A DNA stretch of 64,000 nt from Algoriphagus sp. PAP.12. Lineage in GTDB: Bacteria > Bacteroidota > Bacteroidia > Cytophagales > Cyclobacteriaceae. The notes under the pieces are model-generated. The model was not told the DNA's origin. It ran no database searches and worked only from the letters and a program-made list of their open reading frames with translations. Positions 19,542 through 27,858 of this stretch are shown one piece after another (position 1 is the first letter of the stretch; every line of letters starts with the position of its first letter). The stretch is taken from contig NZ_JAPPSQ010000001.1 in the NCBI RefSeq assembly GCF_026652115.1, positions 124,001 to 188,000 of the forward strand, read 5' to 3'. A program made the translations under genes and the position numbers.

Positions 19542-20438
19542 ATGAAAGACAATTCGGTACAATCTGTTGATTGGAAATCCATATTCTCTCCACATTCACT
19601 TGTTTATACAATTTGTGGTATATCATTGGCAGCAATTGCCCTTAAGGCATTCATGCTTCCCAATAAATTCTTGGATGGGGGAGTTACAGGGATAGCTATT
19701 TTGGTGAATTTGGGCTTTGGAATTGATATCAACATATTATTGATTGTTATCAATCTACCTTTCTTATTTATGGCCTGGAGGATGATCGGTAAGACGTTCG
19801 CTGTCCAGTCTGGTATCTCTATTTCTCTATTGGTAATTGCACTCCATTTTCTGGAAGTGCCGACCGTAACAGATGACAAAGTCTTAATTGCGGTCTTCGG
19901 GGGATTTCTGATGGGTTCTGGGATAGGACTCATCATCCGAGGAGGAGGATTAATTGATGGCTTTGAGGTAATTACAGAATATTTTCACAAAAATTCTGCA
20001 CTTACAGCAAGTGAGATTACAGTTTTCTTGAATTCACTGATTATGCTGTCTGCAGCCTATGTTTTTGGCATAGAACCTGCAATGTATTCTATATTGACCT
20101 ATTTTACCGCAATCAAAACAACCGATTACATTGTCGAAGGTTTTGAGGAATATACTGCTCTAACAATTATTTCTAAAGAACATGATTTAGTAAAAGAATT
20201 GATAGTCAAAGATTTCGGCAAGGCAATCTCAGTCTATAAAGGAGAGCGAGGCTATCTACCAGATACATTTCATATAAAACATCCTTGCGATATCATCATG
20301 ACCGTAGTTACTCGTTTGGAAGTCCATAGAATTAAATTAGCGATTCAAGAAATTGATCCCAAAGCGTTTTTCTATGTACAGACGATTAAGGAAGTCAAAG
20401 GAGGTGTAGTAAAACAAGTAGGAAAGAAGCATGTATGA
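19542..20438 (+). CDS. YitT-family membrane protein (DUF161 / DUF2179)
   Basis: A 298-residue protein with five or six hydrophobic helices in the first 190 residues. They include the family pattern of a Gly-rich segment after helix 2 (NKFLDGGVTGIAIL) and another near 125-140 (GLIIRGGGLIDGFEVI). The C-terminal soluble DUF2179 domain (about 205-285) has the characteristic KGERGYLP motif. YitT-family proteins are widespread and their transport or signalling role is unsettled. The stop overlaps the start of the HD-domain gene by four bases, so the two are translationally coupled. An inverted repeat sits directly before the start. Confidence 0.88.
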   Translation: MKDNSVQSVDWKSIFSPHSLVYTICGISLAAIALKAFMLPNKFLDGGVTGIAILVNLGFGIDINILLIVINLPFLFMAWRMIGKTFAVQSGISISLLVIALHFLEVPTVTDDKVLIAVFGGFLMGSGIGLIIRGGGLIDGFEVITEYFHKNSALTASEITVFLNSLIMLSAAYVFGIEPAMYSILTYFTAIKTTDYIVEGFEEYTALTIISKEHDLVKELIVKDFGKAISVYKGERGYLPDTFHIKHPCDIIMTVVTRLEVHRIKLAIQEIDPKAFFYVQTIKEVKGGVVKQVGKKHV

Positions 20439-21019
20439 TGGATTTTGAACAAGTAAAAAATAAGGTGTATAGGAACATCTTGGAGAAATTACCCTCCTAT
20501 TTGACCTATCATAATCTTGCTCACACTGAATATGTGATGCAAAAAGCTCAATTTCTAGCCAGAATTGAAGATGTATCGGAGAAAGACCGTGAATTATTAC
20601 GATTGGCATCTTTATTCCACGATACCGGGTTTATTGAAAATCCGAAAAACCACGAAGAAATCGGATGTGGCATTGCCAAAGAGTATTTGGGAAAAGACCT
20701 GAGCTCTGAAGAAATGGACAAAGTTTGTGGAATGATCATGGCCACCAAGATTCCTCAAAGTCCTACCAATAAACTTGAACGAATCATCGCTGATGCCGAT
20801 TTGGAATATTTAGGCACAGAGGATTTTGAAAGACAAGGTGGAGCACTTTTTGAAGAATTGAAGCACTTCAACCCTAGCTTTTCAGAGCAAGCATGGAATG
20901 AGTTACAGCTTACTTTTTTAGAAAAGCACCAATACCATACTGATTATTGCAAGAAAAACAGAGAACCCAAAAAACTGGCAAACATTGAGTCTGTGAAAGA
21001 AAAGCTAAACTTGGTTTAA
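20435..21019 (+). CDS. HD-domain phosphohydrolase
   Basis: A 194-residue soluble protein with the HD superfamily metal motif: His in YHNLAHTEYV, the His-Asp pair in LFHDTGF, and a downstream Asp in ADADLEYLG. Spacing and length fit small HD hydrolases acting on nucleotides or other phosphate esters; the substrate is not predictable. It begins inside the stop of the YitT-family gene (ATGATG gives two possible starts one codon apart). It converges on eboF, and the two stop codons share the bases TTAA, so there is no room for a terminator between them. Confidence 0.88.
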   Translation: MMDFEQVKNKVYRNILEKLPSYLTYHNLAHTEYVMQKAQFLARIEDVSEKDRELLRLASLFHDTGFIENPKNHEEIGCGIAKEYLGKDLSSEEMDKVCGMIMATKIPQSPTNKLERIIADADLEYLGTEDFERQGGALFEELKHFNPSFSEQAWNELQLTFLEKHQYHTDYCKKNREPKKLANIESVKEKLNLV

Positions 21020-22386
21020 CCTTTTACAGCTTTGTAAATCACATCAAAAACATCCGTAGGCTGGATTTTTCCTTCTTTGACCAATTTTTCATTTCCGATC
21101 AAAACCGGCTTATCCGCATCATCTTCAGGAATCCTTCCATGAGCTCCTTTTACCAAGCTAGCTTCCAAAGGAATCACATCCATCAAATACCTAAAGCCTA
21201 GCTTTTTCTTCAGCACTTTCGATCCCACTTTTAGAATTGGAACTTTAATCTTTGGATCCAAAAACAACTCTACTGGGTCATAACCCGGCTTTTTATGAAT
21301 ATCCACGCATCTGGCATAATCTGGAGCCTTGGAATCATCCAACCAGAAATAATAAGTAAACCAGGAATCTTTATCTGCCACTACCACTAAGTCACCAGAT
21401 CTCTCATGATCCAATCCATATTTCTTCTTCCCTTTTTCATCTAGAACCATCTCAATCCCAGGAGTATTCTCCAAAAGGCTTTTCACCTGATCATAGATGG
21501 AAGGATCTTGAATATGAACATGGGCTACCTGATGATCCGAAACTGCAAATGCCTTGGAAGTCCCAGCGTCTAAAGTCTCTAGCCCCAATTCATTTTTCAC
21601 CTCAATCCATCCTGCAGATCTGAGTATTCGATTGATGTGAATTGGTCTAGATACAGAAGTAATTCCATATTCAGAAAGCACCAATACCTGAGCACCTGAG
21701 TTTTCAAAGTAGGTAATCAAATCTTTGACGATATCATCGATCTCATTCAAATCCTTACTGATTTTATCGAAATCTATCCCATACTTCTGAAGTCCGTAAT
21801 CCAAATGAGGGAGATAGATCAGGTTCAATGTAGGATTATACCATTCGTCGACTTTTTTGGCCGCATCTGCGATCCATTTGGTCGAGCTTGTGTTTGTATT
21901 GGGTCCCCAAAAAGAGAACAAGGGAAACTGACCCAATTCTTTTTGAAGTTTATCCCGAAGCTCCATCGGTTGGCTATGACAATCTGGAAGTTTTCTCCCA
22001 TCAGAGGGATACAATGGTCGTGGCGTCACCGCATAATCCACAGAGGAATACATATTGTACCACCAGAACATATTGGCGCAAGTGAACTCAGGGTTTTCAG
22101 CTTTGAGTTTGTCCCAGATTTTTGGGGACTGAACCAGACGGTTTGACTGACGCCAGAATTTGATTTCGCATTCATCTTGAAAGTACCATCCATTTCCAAC
22201 GATTCCGTTTTTGGAAGGCATTTCTCCAGTCAAATAAGCCGATTGGGCACTACAGGTAACAGCAGGAAGCACCGGCTCAACAACAGCCTTTTTATGCTTA
22301 TCCATCCAAGATTTTAAAAATGGCGTATGCTCTCCGATTACTCTGGAGGACAAAGCTACGATATCAATTACGACAGTCTTTTGCAT
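21016..22386 (-). CDS. eboF: EboF: alkaline-phosphatase-superfamily phosphodiesterase-like protein of the ebo operon
   Basis: A 456-residue protein of the type I phosphodiesterase / nucleotide pyrophosphatase family, without a signal peptide, so probably cytoplasmic. The expected metal Asp (D8, VIDIV) and nucleophile Thr (T44, PAVTCSAQSAYLTG) are present. At other positions of the two-zinc site the residues differ from the textbook enzyme. The D-x-x-G-H-K-Y-G segment reads DYGLQKYG (D196, Q200), and the S-D-H-G-M segment reads SEYGI (E239, Y240). The late His is kept (H416, GAHGRIP). It may use an altered metal set, or bind a phosphorylated lipid or sugar without normal turnover. It is the last of six tightly spaced genes, 1 bp after eboE. 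The ebo assignment rests on the whole gene order. Confidence 0.88.
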   Translation of the reverse strand: MQKTVVIDIVALSSRVIGEHTPFLKSWMDKHKKAVVEPVLPAVTCSAQSAYLTGEMPSKNGIVGNGWYFQDECEIKFWRQSNRLVQSPKIWDKLKAENPEFTCANMFWWYNMYSSVDYAVTPRPLYPSDGRKLPDCHSQPMELRDKLQKELGQFPLFSFWGPNTNTSSTKWIADAAKKVDEWYNPTLNLIYLPHLDYGLQKYGIDFDKISKDLNEIDDIVKDLITYFENSGAQVLVLSEYGITSVSRPIHINRILRSAGWIEVKNELGLETLDAGTSKAFAVSDHQVAHVHIQDPSIYDQVKSLLENTPGIEMVLDEKGKKKYGLDHERSGDLVVVADKDSWFTYYFWLDDSKAPDYARCVDIHKKPGYDPVELFLDPKIKVPILKVGSKVLKKKLGFRYLMDVIPLEASLVKGAHGRIPEDDADKPVLIGNEKLVKEGKIQPTDVFDVIYKAVKG

Positions 22387-22387
22387 C

Positions 22388-23590
22388 TTAATTCAATTGT
22401 GAAATCACCCAAGCCAATTCTCTACTGATCGATTCAGCCAAAGGAAGTCGGGATTCAGGAGGCAATACTTCCCAAGTGTAGGTTTCTACCTCCAAGTGAT
22501 TGCTTAATTCGGGTTTCGATTGAAGCACTTTCAAGACTTCTTCAATCAGGAAGTTTGTAGATTCAAACTCTCCATATTTTTTCATGAAAACTGGAACATG
22601 GAAATGAATTCTCCACTCTTCTTCTTTCGCATCCTCCAATTTTTCCAAAGCTGGCAGAAGATCTGGATACGAAATCAAGCTTCCATCGGAATTTCTACCC
22701 ACTACTTGATGGAGGTAGGTAGACTCAGCAAATTCAGACAGTTGATCCTTTAGAATACCTCTTTCTTGATCCAACATCAATTTCAAGGCCGCTGAGATCT
22801 GAACCTTTCCGATTTTTAATCCTGCTTTCGCAAACTTTTCAAATGTCTCTTCTGGTTTTTCATAGACAATAGCGAAATGGCACACATCATAGCAAACCTG
22901 AATATGGCGCCTGATCAAAGCTTCTGATTCTATAGGGCTAATTCCCAATGTTTTTGCCAGCTCTGGCGCTCCTTTTGGCAAAAGCCAATCCGTGAACAAC
23001 CAGACCATTTCATCTGAATTTTCCAAAATCCCATCCGGCTCCGGCTCAATATCCAAATGCAATAACTTACCGGTTTCAGCTTCAATCTTTGCAAGTTCAG
23101 TCACCACTTCCATCAAATGGGAAGTCGCGACTTCCATGCCTTGATCAAAAGCTTCTTGAGTCTTGAACCAATGTCTATAAGAAACAGGAGAAGTAGAAAT
23201 TCCTCCATCCTGACCATTAGGAAGTAATTGAGCTAAAATCTTGAAGGATCGTATGGTATAATCTTTTCGCTCAGGAGTGGTCCAATCAGGAAAATGAACT
23301 TGGTCTTTGACTACCGTTCTGTGAAAGTCCCCGTAAGGAAATCCATTCAGTGTAAAAACGTAGGCATTTTCCTTTTGAAGCCAAGTATGAAAACGAGCCA
23401 ATTCTTCTGGCTTTTCCAAAATCAAACTCGCCTCATGAGAAAGTCTCAAACCGATACCAAATGGTTCTTTGAAATCCAGGTTTTTTCGAACCTCCGGGAT
23501 ATAATGTTTTAAATTATCAAAAGTAGCCTCCCAGCTTTCACCAGGGTGGATATTGCTACAATAGCTTAAATGAAAGTTTGAAAACTTCAT
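22388..23590 (-). CDS. eboE: EboE: TIM-barrel metabolite traffic protein (sugar isomerase-like)
   Basis: A 400-residue protein related to xylose-isomerase-like TIM barrels. It begins MKFSNFHLSYCSNIHPGESW, and an acidic-ligand segment LLHLDIEPEPDG sits near residue 180. A His/Asp-rich stretch near 225 (YDVCHFAI) and GKVQISAALK near 265 fit barrel strands that carry metal ligands in this fold. This family is annotated as EboE in ebo clusters; the reaction is unknown. It starts 3 bp after the eboD stop and ends 1 bp before the eboF start, so the three are certainly one transcript. Confidence 0.9.
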   Translation of the reverse strand: MKFSNFHLSYCSNIHPGESWEATFDNLKHYIPEVRKNLDFKEPFGIGLRLSHEASLILEKPEELARFHTWLQKENAYVFTLNGFPYGDFHRTVVKDQVHFPDWTTPERKDYTIRSFKILAQLLPNGQDGGISTSPVSYRHWFKTQEAFDQGMEVATSHLMEVVTELAKIEAETGKLLHLDIEPEPDGILENSDEMVWLFTDWLLPKGAPELAKTLGISPIESEALIRRHIQVCYDVCHFAIVYEKPEETFEKFAKAGLKIGKVQISAALKLMLDQERGILKDQLSEFAESTYLHQVVGRNSDGSLISYPDLLPALEKLEDAKEEEWRIHFHVPVFMKKYGEFESTNFLIEEVLKVLQSKPELSNHLEVETYTWEVLPPESRLPLAESISRELAWVISQLN

Positions 23591-23593
23591 GAA

Positions 23594-24745
23594 TTAGTGT
23601 TTTGTAGGAGCCAAAGCATTCCATTCCTGGAGCATGCCAATGGCTTGAAGAATCAGATCATGATCCATTTCATGTACTTCTACTCCTTTACCCAATTTTT
23701 CCAAAAGCATAATGGTCAACTGACCTCCTAGATGCTCCTGAAATTCTTTTAATCCTTTGAGCAGGTTTTCACCAGACAATTCTGGTTGATATAGTTCAAA
23801 ACCAAGATTTTGAATCAGGGTGATTATTCTATCCAATTCTCCTTTGGAGATCATTCCTTTTAAAAAGGAATAAGTAGAGTCCAAGGCAATCCCCAAAGCC
23901 ACAGCTTCTCCGTGACGAACACGGTAGTTGCTCAAATGCTCCAATTTGTGCGCTGCCCAATGACCAAAATCCAAGGGTCTGGAAGAACCAAATTCAAAAG
24001 GATCTTTACCAGCAATGTGATCTAAATGCATCTGAGCAGAACGGATAATTTGCTGTTGCATAGGCTCCATCTGACGATCTGCCATAGCTAAAGCATTATC
24101 TTCTAGCCACTCGAAAAAGGACAAATCCTTAATCAAAGCCACTTTGATAGCTTCGGAAATTCCACTTCTCCAGTCTCTATCATCCAATGTTTTCAAAAAC
24201 TCAAAATCATTGATTACAGCCACTGGAGGGGTAAAAGTCCCTAGGTAGTTTTTCTTTCCGAAAGAATTGACTGAAGTTTTTACTCCAACTCCCGAATCAT
24301 TTTGAGAAAGAACGGTGGTTGGAACTCTGACCAAACGAATACCTCTGTGAGAGATAGCCGCAGCAAATCCTGCCATATCCAATACTGCTCCTCCACCAAT
24401 CGCCACGATATATGAATGTCGGTCTATCCCATGGATGTGAGTTGCCTCCACAATTTTTTCATAAACAGAAGGATCGTTTTTACAAGCCTCTCCACCTGGA
24501 ACCACTAAAGGCTCTGTACATAAATAAAAAATAGACTCATATGCCTTTGCATATTCCTGAATATTTTCGATCAAATCAGGATGCGAGTCCGCCACTCCAC
24601 TATCAATTACAAAGAAGGTTTTCACCTGTTTTCCTTGCTCCAAAATTGCAGCAAAACTCCGATTTTCTGGATCGAAGATATTCTCTGAGAAACAAACCGG
24701 ATACTCAAATGGTACCGAAAATCGCTGCTTAATAATGGTATTCAT
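23594..24745 (-). CDS. eboD: EboD: 3-dehydroquinate-synthase-like sugar phosphate cyclase
   Basis: A 383-residue protein of the dehydroquinate synthase fold. The NAD-binding motif GGGAVLDMAGFAA is at 117-129, and active-site K156 and N160 are in GVGVKTSVN. Metal ligands are E198 (SEAIK), H262 (DFGHWAAH) and H278 (VRHGEA). Where dehydroquinate synthases have LNFGH or LNLGH, this protein has LDFGH (D259). Asn-to-Asp changes at that site are known among relatives that cyclise other sugar phosphates, so the substrate may not be the shikimate precursor. I chose the ATG at 24745. The frame stays open to a TTG at 24805, but the extra 20 residues are hydrophobic and outside the fold. It follows eboC by 66 bp. 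Confidence 0.9.
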   Translation of the reverse strand: MNTIIKQRFSVPFEYPVCFSENIFDPENRSFAAILEQGKQVKTFFVIDSGVADSHPDLIENIQEYAKAYESIFYLCTEPLVVPGGEACKNDPSVYEKIVEATHIHGIDRHSYIVAIGGGAVLDMAGFAAAISHRGIRLVRVPTTVLSQNDSGVGVKTSVNSFGKKNYLGTFTPPVAVINDFEFLKTLDDRDWRSGISEAIKVALIKDLSFFEWLEDNALAMADRQMEPMQQQIIRSAQMHLDHIAGKDPFEFGSSRPLDFGHWAAHKLEHLSNYRVRHGEAVALGIALDSTYSFLKGMISKGELDRIITLIQNLGFELYQPELSGENLLKGLKEFQEHLGGQLTIMLLEKLGKGVEVHEMDHDLILQAIGMLQEWNALAPTKH

Positions 24746-24811
24746 GCAATTGATAAGGAATAATAGGGTAAGAAAGTTCTCAAAAGGGGTGAAAACCAAT
24801 CCCAAATTAAA

Positions 24812-25726
24812 TCAAGTCACGGCAAACTTCTTAGCCAGCCATAAAGAAATAGGAAGCAACAATAAAACAATTGCGCCGATTTCCCATCCTGCAAAGGCAG
24901 CTGTGAGTGAAGAATTGACAATAATCAAGGAAATAACAGCTGCTTTTACTGATTTTCCGATCATTTTTGGGTCTTGAGTTTTGATGGCTTTTCCTAAAGG
25001 AGGGAAAATCATATAACTTAACAAGACTAAGAAAGGGAACACTTCTTTATAATCTGGCCCCTGAAACTTTGCCAATCCATAGATCGCCAAAACCACAAAG
25101 ATGTACATGAAAAAGCCTCCATAGAGCGCCTTTTTGTTTTTCCCATGTACTTCTCCCCGACTGACCATAGTAATGGCCGCAACATAGATCAAAGGTAAAA
25201 CGCCAATAGGCCAAAGCTTTTCCAAGACCTCTGGAGCGACAGATATTCCCAAAAGCAAATTTCCAGTGCGGCAGAGCCCCATATTGACTGGACCCAAAAT
25301 GGATTGATGCTTGCCCCAATAATCATATAATAAGGCGCAGAGAGATACTGCTATTGCCAAAACTCCGGCAATCCAATTGACCAGGAAAGCCATCGCCACT
25401 CCAAACACCAACAAAGAAGTAGCGAAAATGATTGCAGTATTTTTGTTTGCTCTTCCACTTGGGATCGGTCTCTCCGGTCTCTCTTCAGCGTCCAATTCTG
25501 CATCTGCAATATCATTGAAGGCCACGCCTCCAGCGTATAATCCAATCGTACTCAAAGAAAGCCAAAGCAGATTCTGCCAGAAATCAGTGCTTCCTTTTTC
25601 CCAATTGGAAATCATATAAGTCCATCCTCCAGCAATTGCAAAACCCGCCCAGATGTCTGCAATCGCTGTGACTACATTAGCTGGGCGGGTTAGCTGTAGG
25701 TATGGAAAAATTCCTCCTTTTGCCAT
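24812..25726 (-). CDS. eboC: EboC: UbiA-like prenyltransferase
   Basis: A 304-residue integral membrane protein of the UbiA superfamily with about eight or nine helices. The first Asp-rich motif is clear (FNDIADAELDAEERPERP near 67-84), and a second conserved loop reads YDYWGK near 135. Such enzymes attach an isoprenoid chain to an acceptor at the membrane. In ebo clusters the acceptor is unknown; one idea is that the EboD product is prenylated here. It starts 3 bp after the eboB stop. The family is usually labelled UbiA-like protein EboC. Confidence 0.9.
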   Translation of the reverse strand: MAKGGIFPYLQLTRPANVVTAIADIWAGFAIAGGWTYMISNWEKGSTDFWQNLLWLSLSTIGLYAGGVAFNDIADAELDAEERPERPIPSGRANKNTAIIFATSLLVFGVAMAFLVNWIAGVLAIAVSLCALLYDYWGKHQSILGPVNMGLCRTGNLLLGISVAPEVLEKLWPIGVLPLIYVAAITMVSRGEVHGKNKKALYGGFFMYIFVVLAIYGLAKFQGPDYKEVFPFLVLLSYMIFPPLGKAIKTQDPKMIGKSVKAAVISLIIVNSSLTAAFAGWEIGAIVLLLLPISLWLAKKFAVT

Positions 25727-25729
25727 GTA

Positions 25730-26641
25730 TTAGTTTTCTACTCTGTCGGCAGGCCCTTCTACTCTTGGAACCTGACCTCCACGAAGCACTGAATTTCCAC
25801 TCATTTTTTTGGTTTGGTCAATAGGTGGAGCCTGAAGCCAATCATTTTCATCCATTTGACCGGATAGAGAGAATGCTGTAAGTGCATTCCTGTAAGTCAC
25901 CATCTGAACATGCTCCTCAGGAACCCCCATTTTTCTCATCAAGTCAGCTGTTTTTGGCACTGCCAAAGGATCCGAAATCCCCCAATCCGCTGCAGAATTG
26001 ACGATAATTCTTTCTGGGCCGTATTGCTTCACGATTTCCACCATACGCTCAGAACCCATCTTGGTATGTGGGTAAATGGTAAATCCTGCCCAATATCCAC
26101 GATCCAAAACCTCTTTTACAGTTTCTTCATTGTTATGATCCACGATGATCCACCCTGGATCCATTCCATGCTCCTCAGCAACATCCATGGATCTGTAAGT
26201 TCCTTTTTTCTTGTCTCTGTGAGGAGTATGAATCAATACCGGAAGATCCACTTCTTTGGCCAATTCAAGCTGCTCTCTGTAGAACCTATCTTCGGCCTCA
26301 GTCTGATCATCATAACCGATCTCACCGATGGCAACCACACCTTCTTTTCCAACATAAAGCGGCAACAATTCCATCACTTGCTCAGCCAAAGCAATATTAT
26401 TTGCTTCTTTGGAGTTCAAGCCCATGGTGCAATAATGCACGATACCAAACTGACTTGCTCTGAATCTTTCCCAGCCTACCAAGGTACTGAAATAGTCCTT
26501 GAAGCTACCAACCTCTGTTCGTGGCTGACCTAACCAGAAAGCAGGCTCAATTGTCGCCACGATTCCGGCTTTTTGCATTGCCTCGTAATCATCCGTTGTA
26601 CGGGACACAAGGTGAATATGTGGATCAATGTACATTGACAT
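25730..26641 (-). CDS. eboB: EboB: TatD-like metal-dependent hydrolase
   Basis: A 303-residue amidohydrolase-fold protein. H8 and H10 (DPHIHL) form the first metal motif. The bridging Glu is in AIGEIGYD, later His ligands are in LIHTPH and VDHNNE, and the Asp is in NSAADWG. It therefore keeps a full set of metal ligands and is probably active on a phosphate ester or amide. Relatives outside ebo clusters include TatD nucleases, but sequence alone does not support DNA as substrate here. A second in-frame ATG lies two codons in (26635). It sits 36 bp after eboA and 3 bp before eboC. Confidence 0.9.
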   Translation of the reverse strand: MSMYIDPHIHLVSRTTDDYEAMQKAGIVATIEPAFWLGQPRTEVGSFKDYFSTLVGWERFRASQFGIVHYCTMGLNSKEANNIALAEQVMELLPLYVGKEGVVAIGEIGYDDQTEAEDRFYREQLELAKEVDLPVLIHTPHRDKKKGTYRSMDVAEEHGMDPGWIIVDHNNEETVKEVLDRGYWAGFTIYPHTKMGSERMVEIVKQYGPERIIVNSAADWGISDPLAVPKTADLMRKMGVPEEHVQMVTYRNALTAFSLSGQMDENDWLQAPPIDQTKKMSGNSVLRGGQVPRVEGPADRVEN

Positions 26642-26677
26642 GATTTCTATGATTTATTTGGAGTAATTGTTTATCTC

Positions 26678-27565
26678 TTAAACTCGGGTGTCCTGATATT
26701 CCTTGCCTACCTTCTCCCAAGTGATCTCTCCAGATTCGATTTGGGATGCTAATGTAGGAAATTCGCTCAAAAGTGTCTTTCCAGCGCCTGATGGACAATT
26801 GAATAAAGCCAAGGCTCCACCTGCCAATTCCAAATCATCTTTGGAACTCATTACCTTTTGAAGGTCTTCCAAATATTTTTCATTCAAGAAAGGTGAAACT
26901 AAACGCCATAATTCTGGCATTACGTTTCTTCCTGCTGCCCATCTTTCATGAGCAAAATCTCTGGCAATTTCCGCTAAAGCCGGATTACTTCTCGAATCCT
27001 GACTCTGAATTCTATAAAGAGGGCGCTGCATGAAAACAGCTTTAAGCACCATTTGATTCCAGTTTGCTTCAGGAAAATACTTGGCAGGATAAGGATTGTT
27101 CAAGGCGATTGCATCGAATATCAGCGCAACATTGGTTCTGCATCCATCTATCGCCCGATCTACCAAATCTTCCTGAAAAGGCATCAACGGAAGAGCTGCA
27201 AATAGAGCCTGATGTTCGTGCATATCAGCAGTTTCAAACAACTGATTGACCGCTGAAAACCACGCCTCTTTATCCTGGGGATAAGACAAAAGCAAATAGG
27301 TTCTTGCAGTTTGCAGCACATTCCAAAATTCCGGCTCATAGCCAGCTACCAGTTCATCAGCCTTATTTTTATCCGCTTCGTCAAGTTGCAATTTCTCTTT
27401 GGAGAAAAAACGAGATGCCTGACTGAAAGCTAGAAAGAAAGCATTGGGTGAACCTGAGGATTGAATTTTCTCTGCTTTCTGAGAGAGCCAATTCAATGAC
27501 TTTTCTTCTGCATTTTTCGATAAAATCCCTGAAAGGAATTTGAGTATATCTTGGGTGGAAGCCAT
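26678..27565 (-). CDS. eboA: EboA-family protein, first gene of the ebo operon
   Basis: A 295-residue, mostly helical soluble protein with no signal peptide, membrane helix or nucleotide motif. The middle region (ADMHEHQALFAALPLMPF to RTNVALIFDAIALNNPYP, about 112-158) is the most distinctive part and agrees with the EboA family as I know it. The NPYPAKYFPEANWNQMVLKA stretch is especially typical. Biochemical role unknown; it could be an adaptor or scaffold. As first gene of the minus-strand cluster, its promoter should lie in 27566-27784, where I find no exact consensus element. Confidence 0.88.
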   Translation of the reverse strand: MASTQDILKFLSGILSKNAEEKSLNWLSQKAEKIQSSGSPNAFFLAFSQASRFFSKEKLQLDEADKNKADELVAGYEPEFWNVLQTARTYLLLSYPQDKEAWFSAVNQLFETADMHEHQALFAALPLMPFQEDLVDRAIDGCRTNVALIFDAIALNNPYPAKYFPEANWNQMVLKAVFMQRPLYRIQSQDSRSNPALAEIARDFAHERWAAGRNVMPELWRLVSPFLNEKYLEDLQKVMSSKDDLELAGGALALFNCPSGAGKTLLSEFPTLASQIESGEITWEKVGKEYQDTRV

Positions 27566-27784
27566 CTAATTACAGTACTTATTCTTCAATTCTCAAATAA
27601 ACTCAATCCTTCAACAAAATGCATCTTGTTTTAGAGGAATGGAGCCTAGAAATAGGCTCTTTATGAGAAAAATCATAATCAATTACCTATCCAAATCACA
27701 AAAACAGCACTCATATAAGAACCTAAGAATTTAAAACATTCACATAAATGCTAGACTAGCTGAAACTTTGAAAACAATCAGACC

Positions 27785-27830
27785 AAAAAAAAGACCGCAC
27801 CTTCATCACATTCTGGACAAAGGCGCGATC
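27785..27830 (-). terminator. Rho-independent terminator after aldose 1-epimerase gene
   Basis: On the minus strand an 11-bp stem with two G-U pairs (arms 27820-27830 and 27793-27803) is followed by eight U residues (A run at 27785-27792). It starts 28 bp after the epimerase stop and separates that gene from the ebo operon. Confidence 0.8.
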
Positions 27831-27858
27831 ACCTACAAAGTTTATAGCCTATTACGGA

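Noticed and set aside
24746..24805. Longer eboD start at a TTG codon
   Set aside because: The 20 added residues are hydrophobic and not part of the cyclase fold; the ATG at 24745 starts a normal N-terminus.
25910..26533. 207-residue plus-strand frame antisense to eboB
   Set aside because: It is fully opposite a gene with intact metal-binding motifs and has no independent support.
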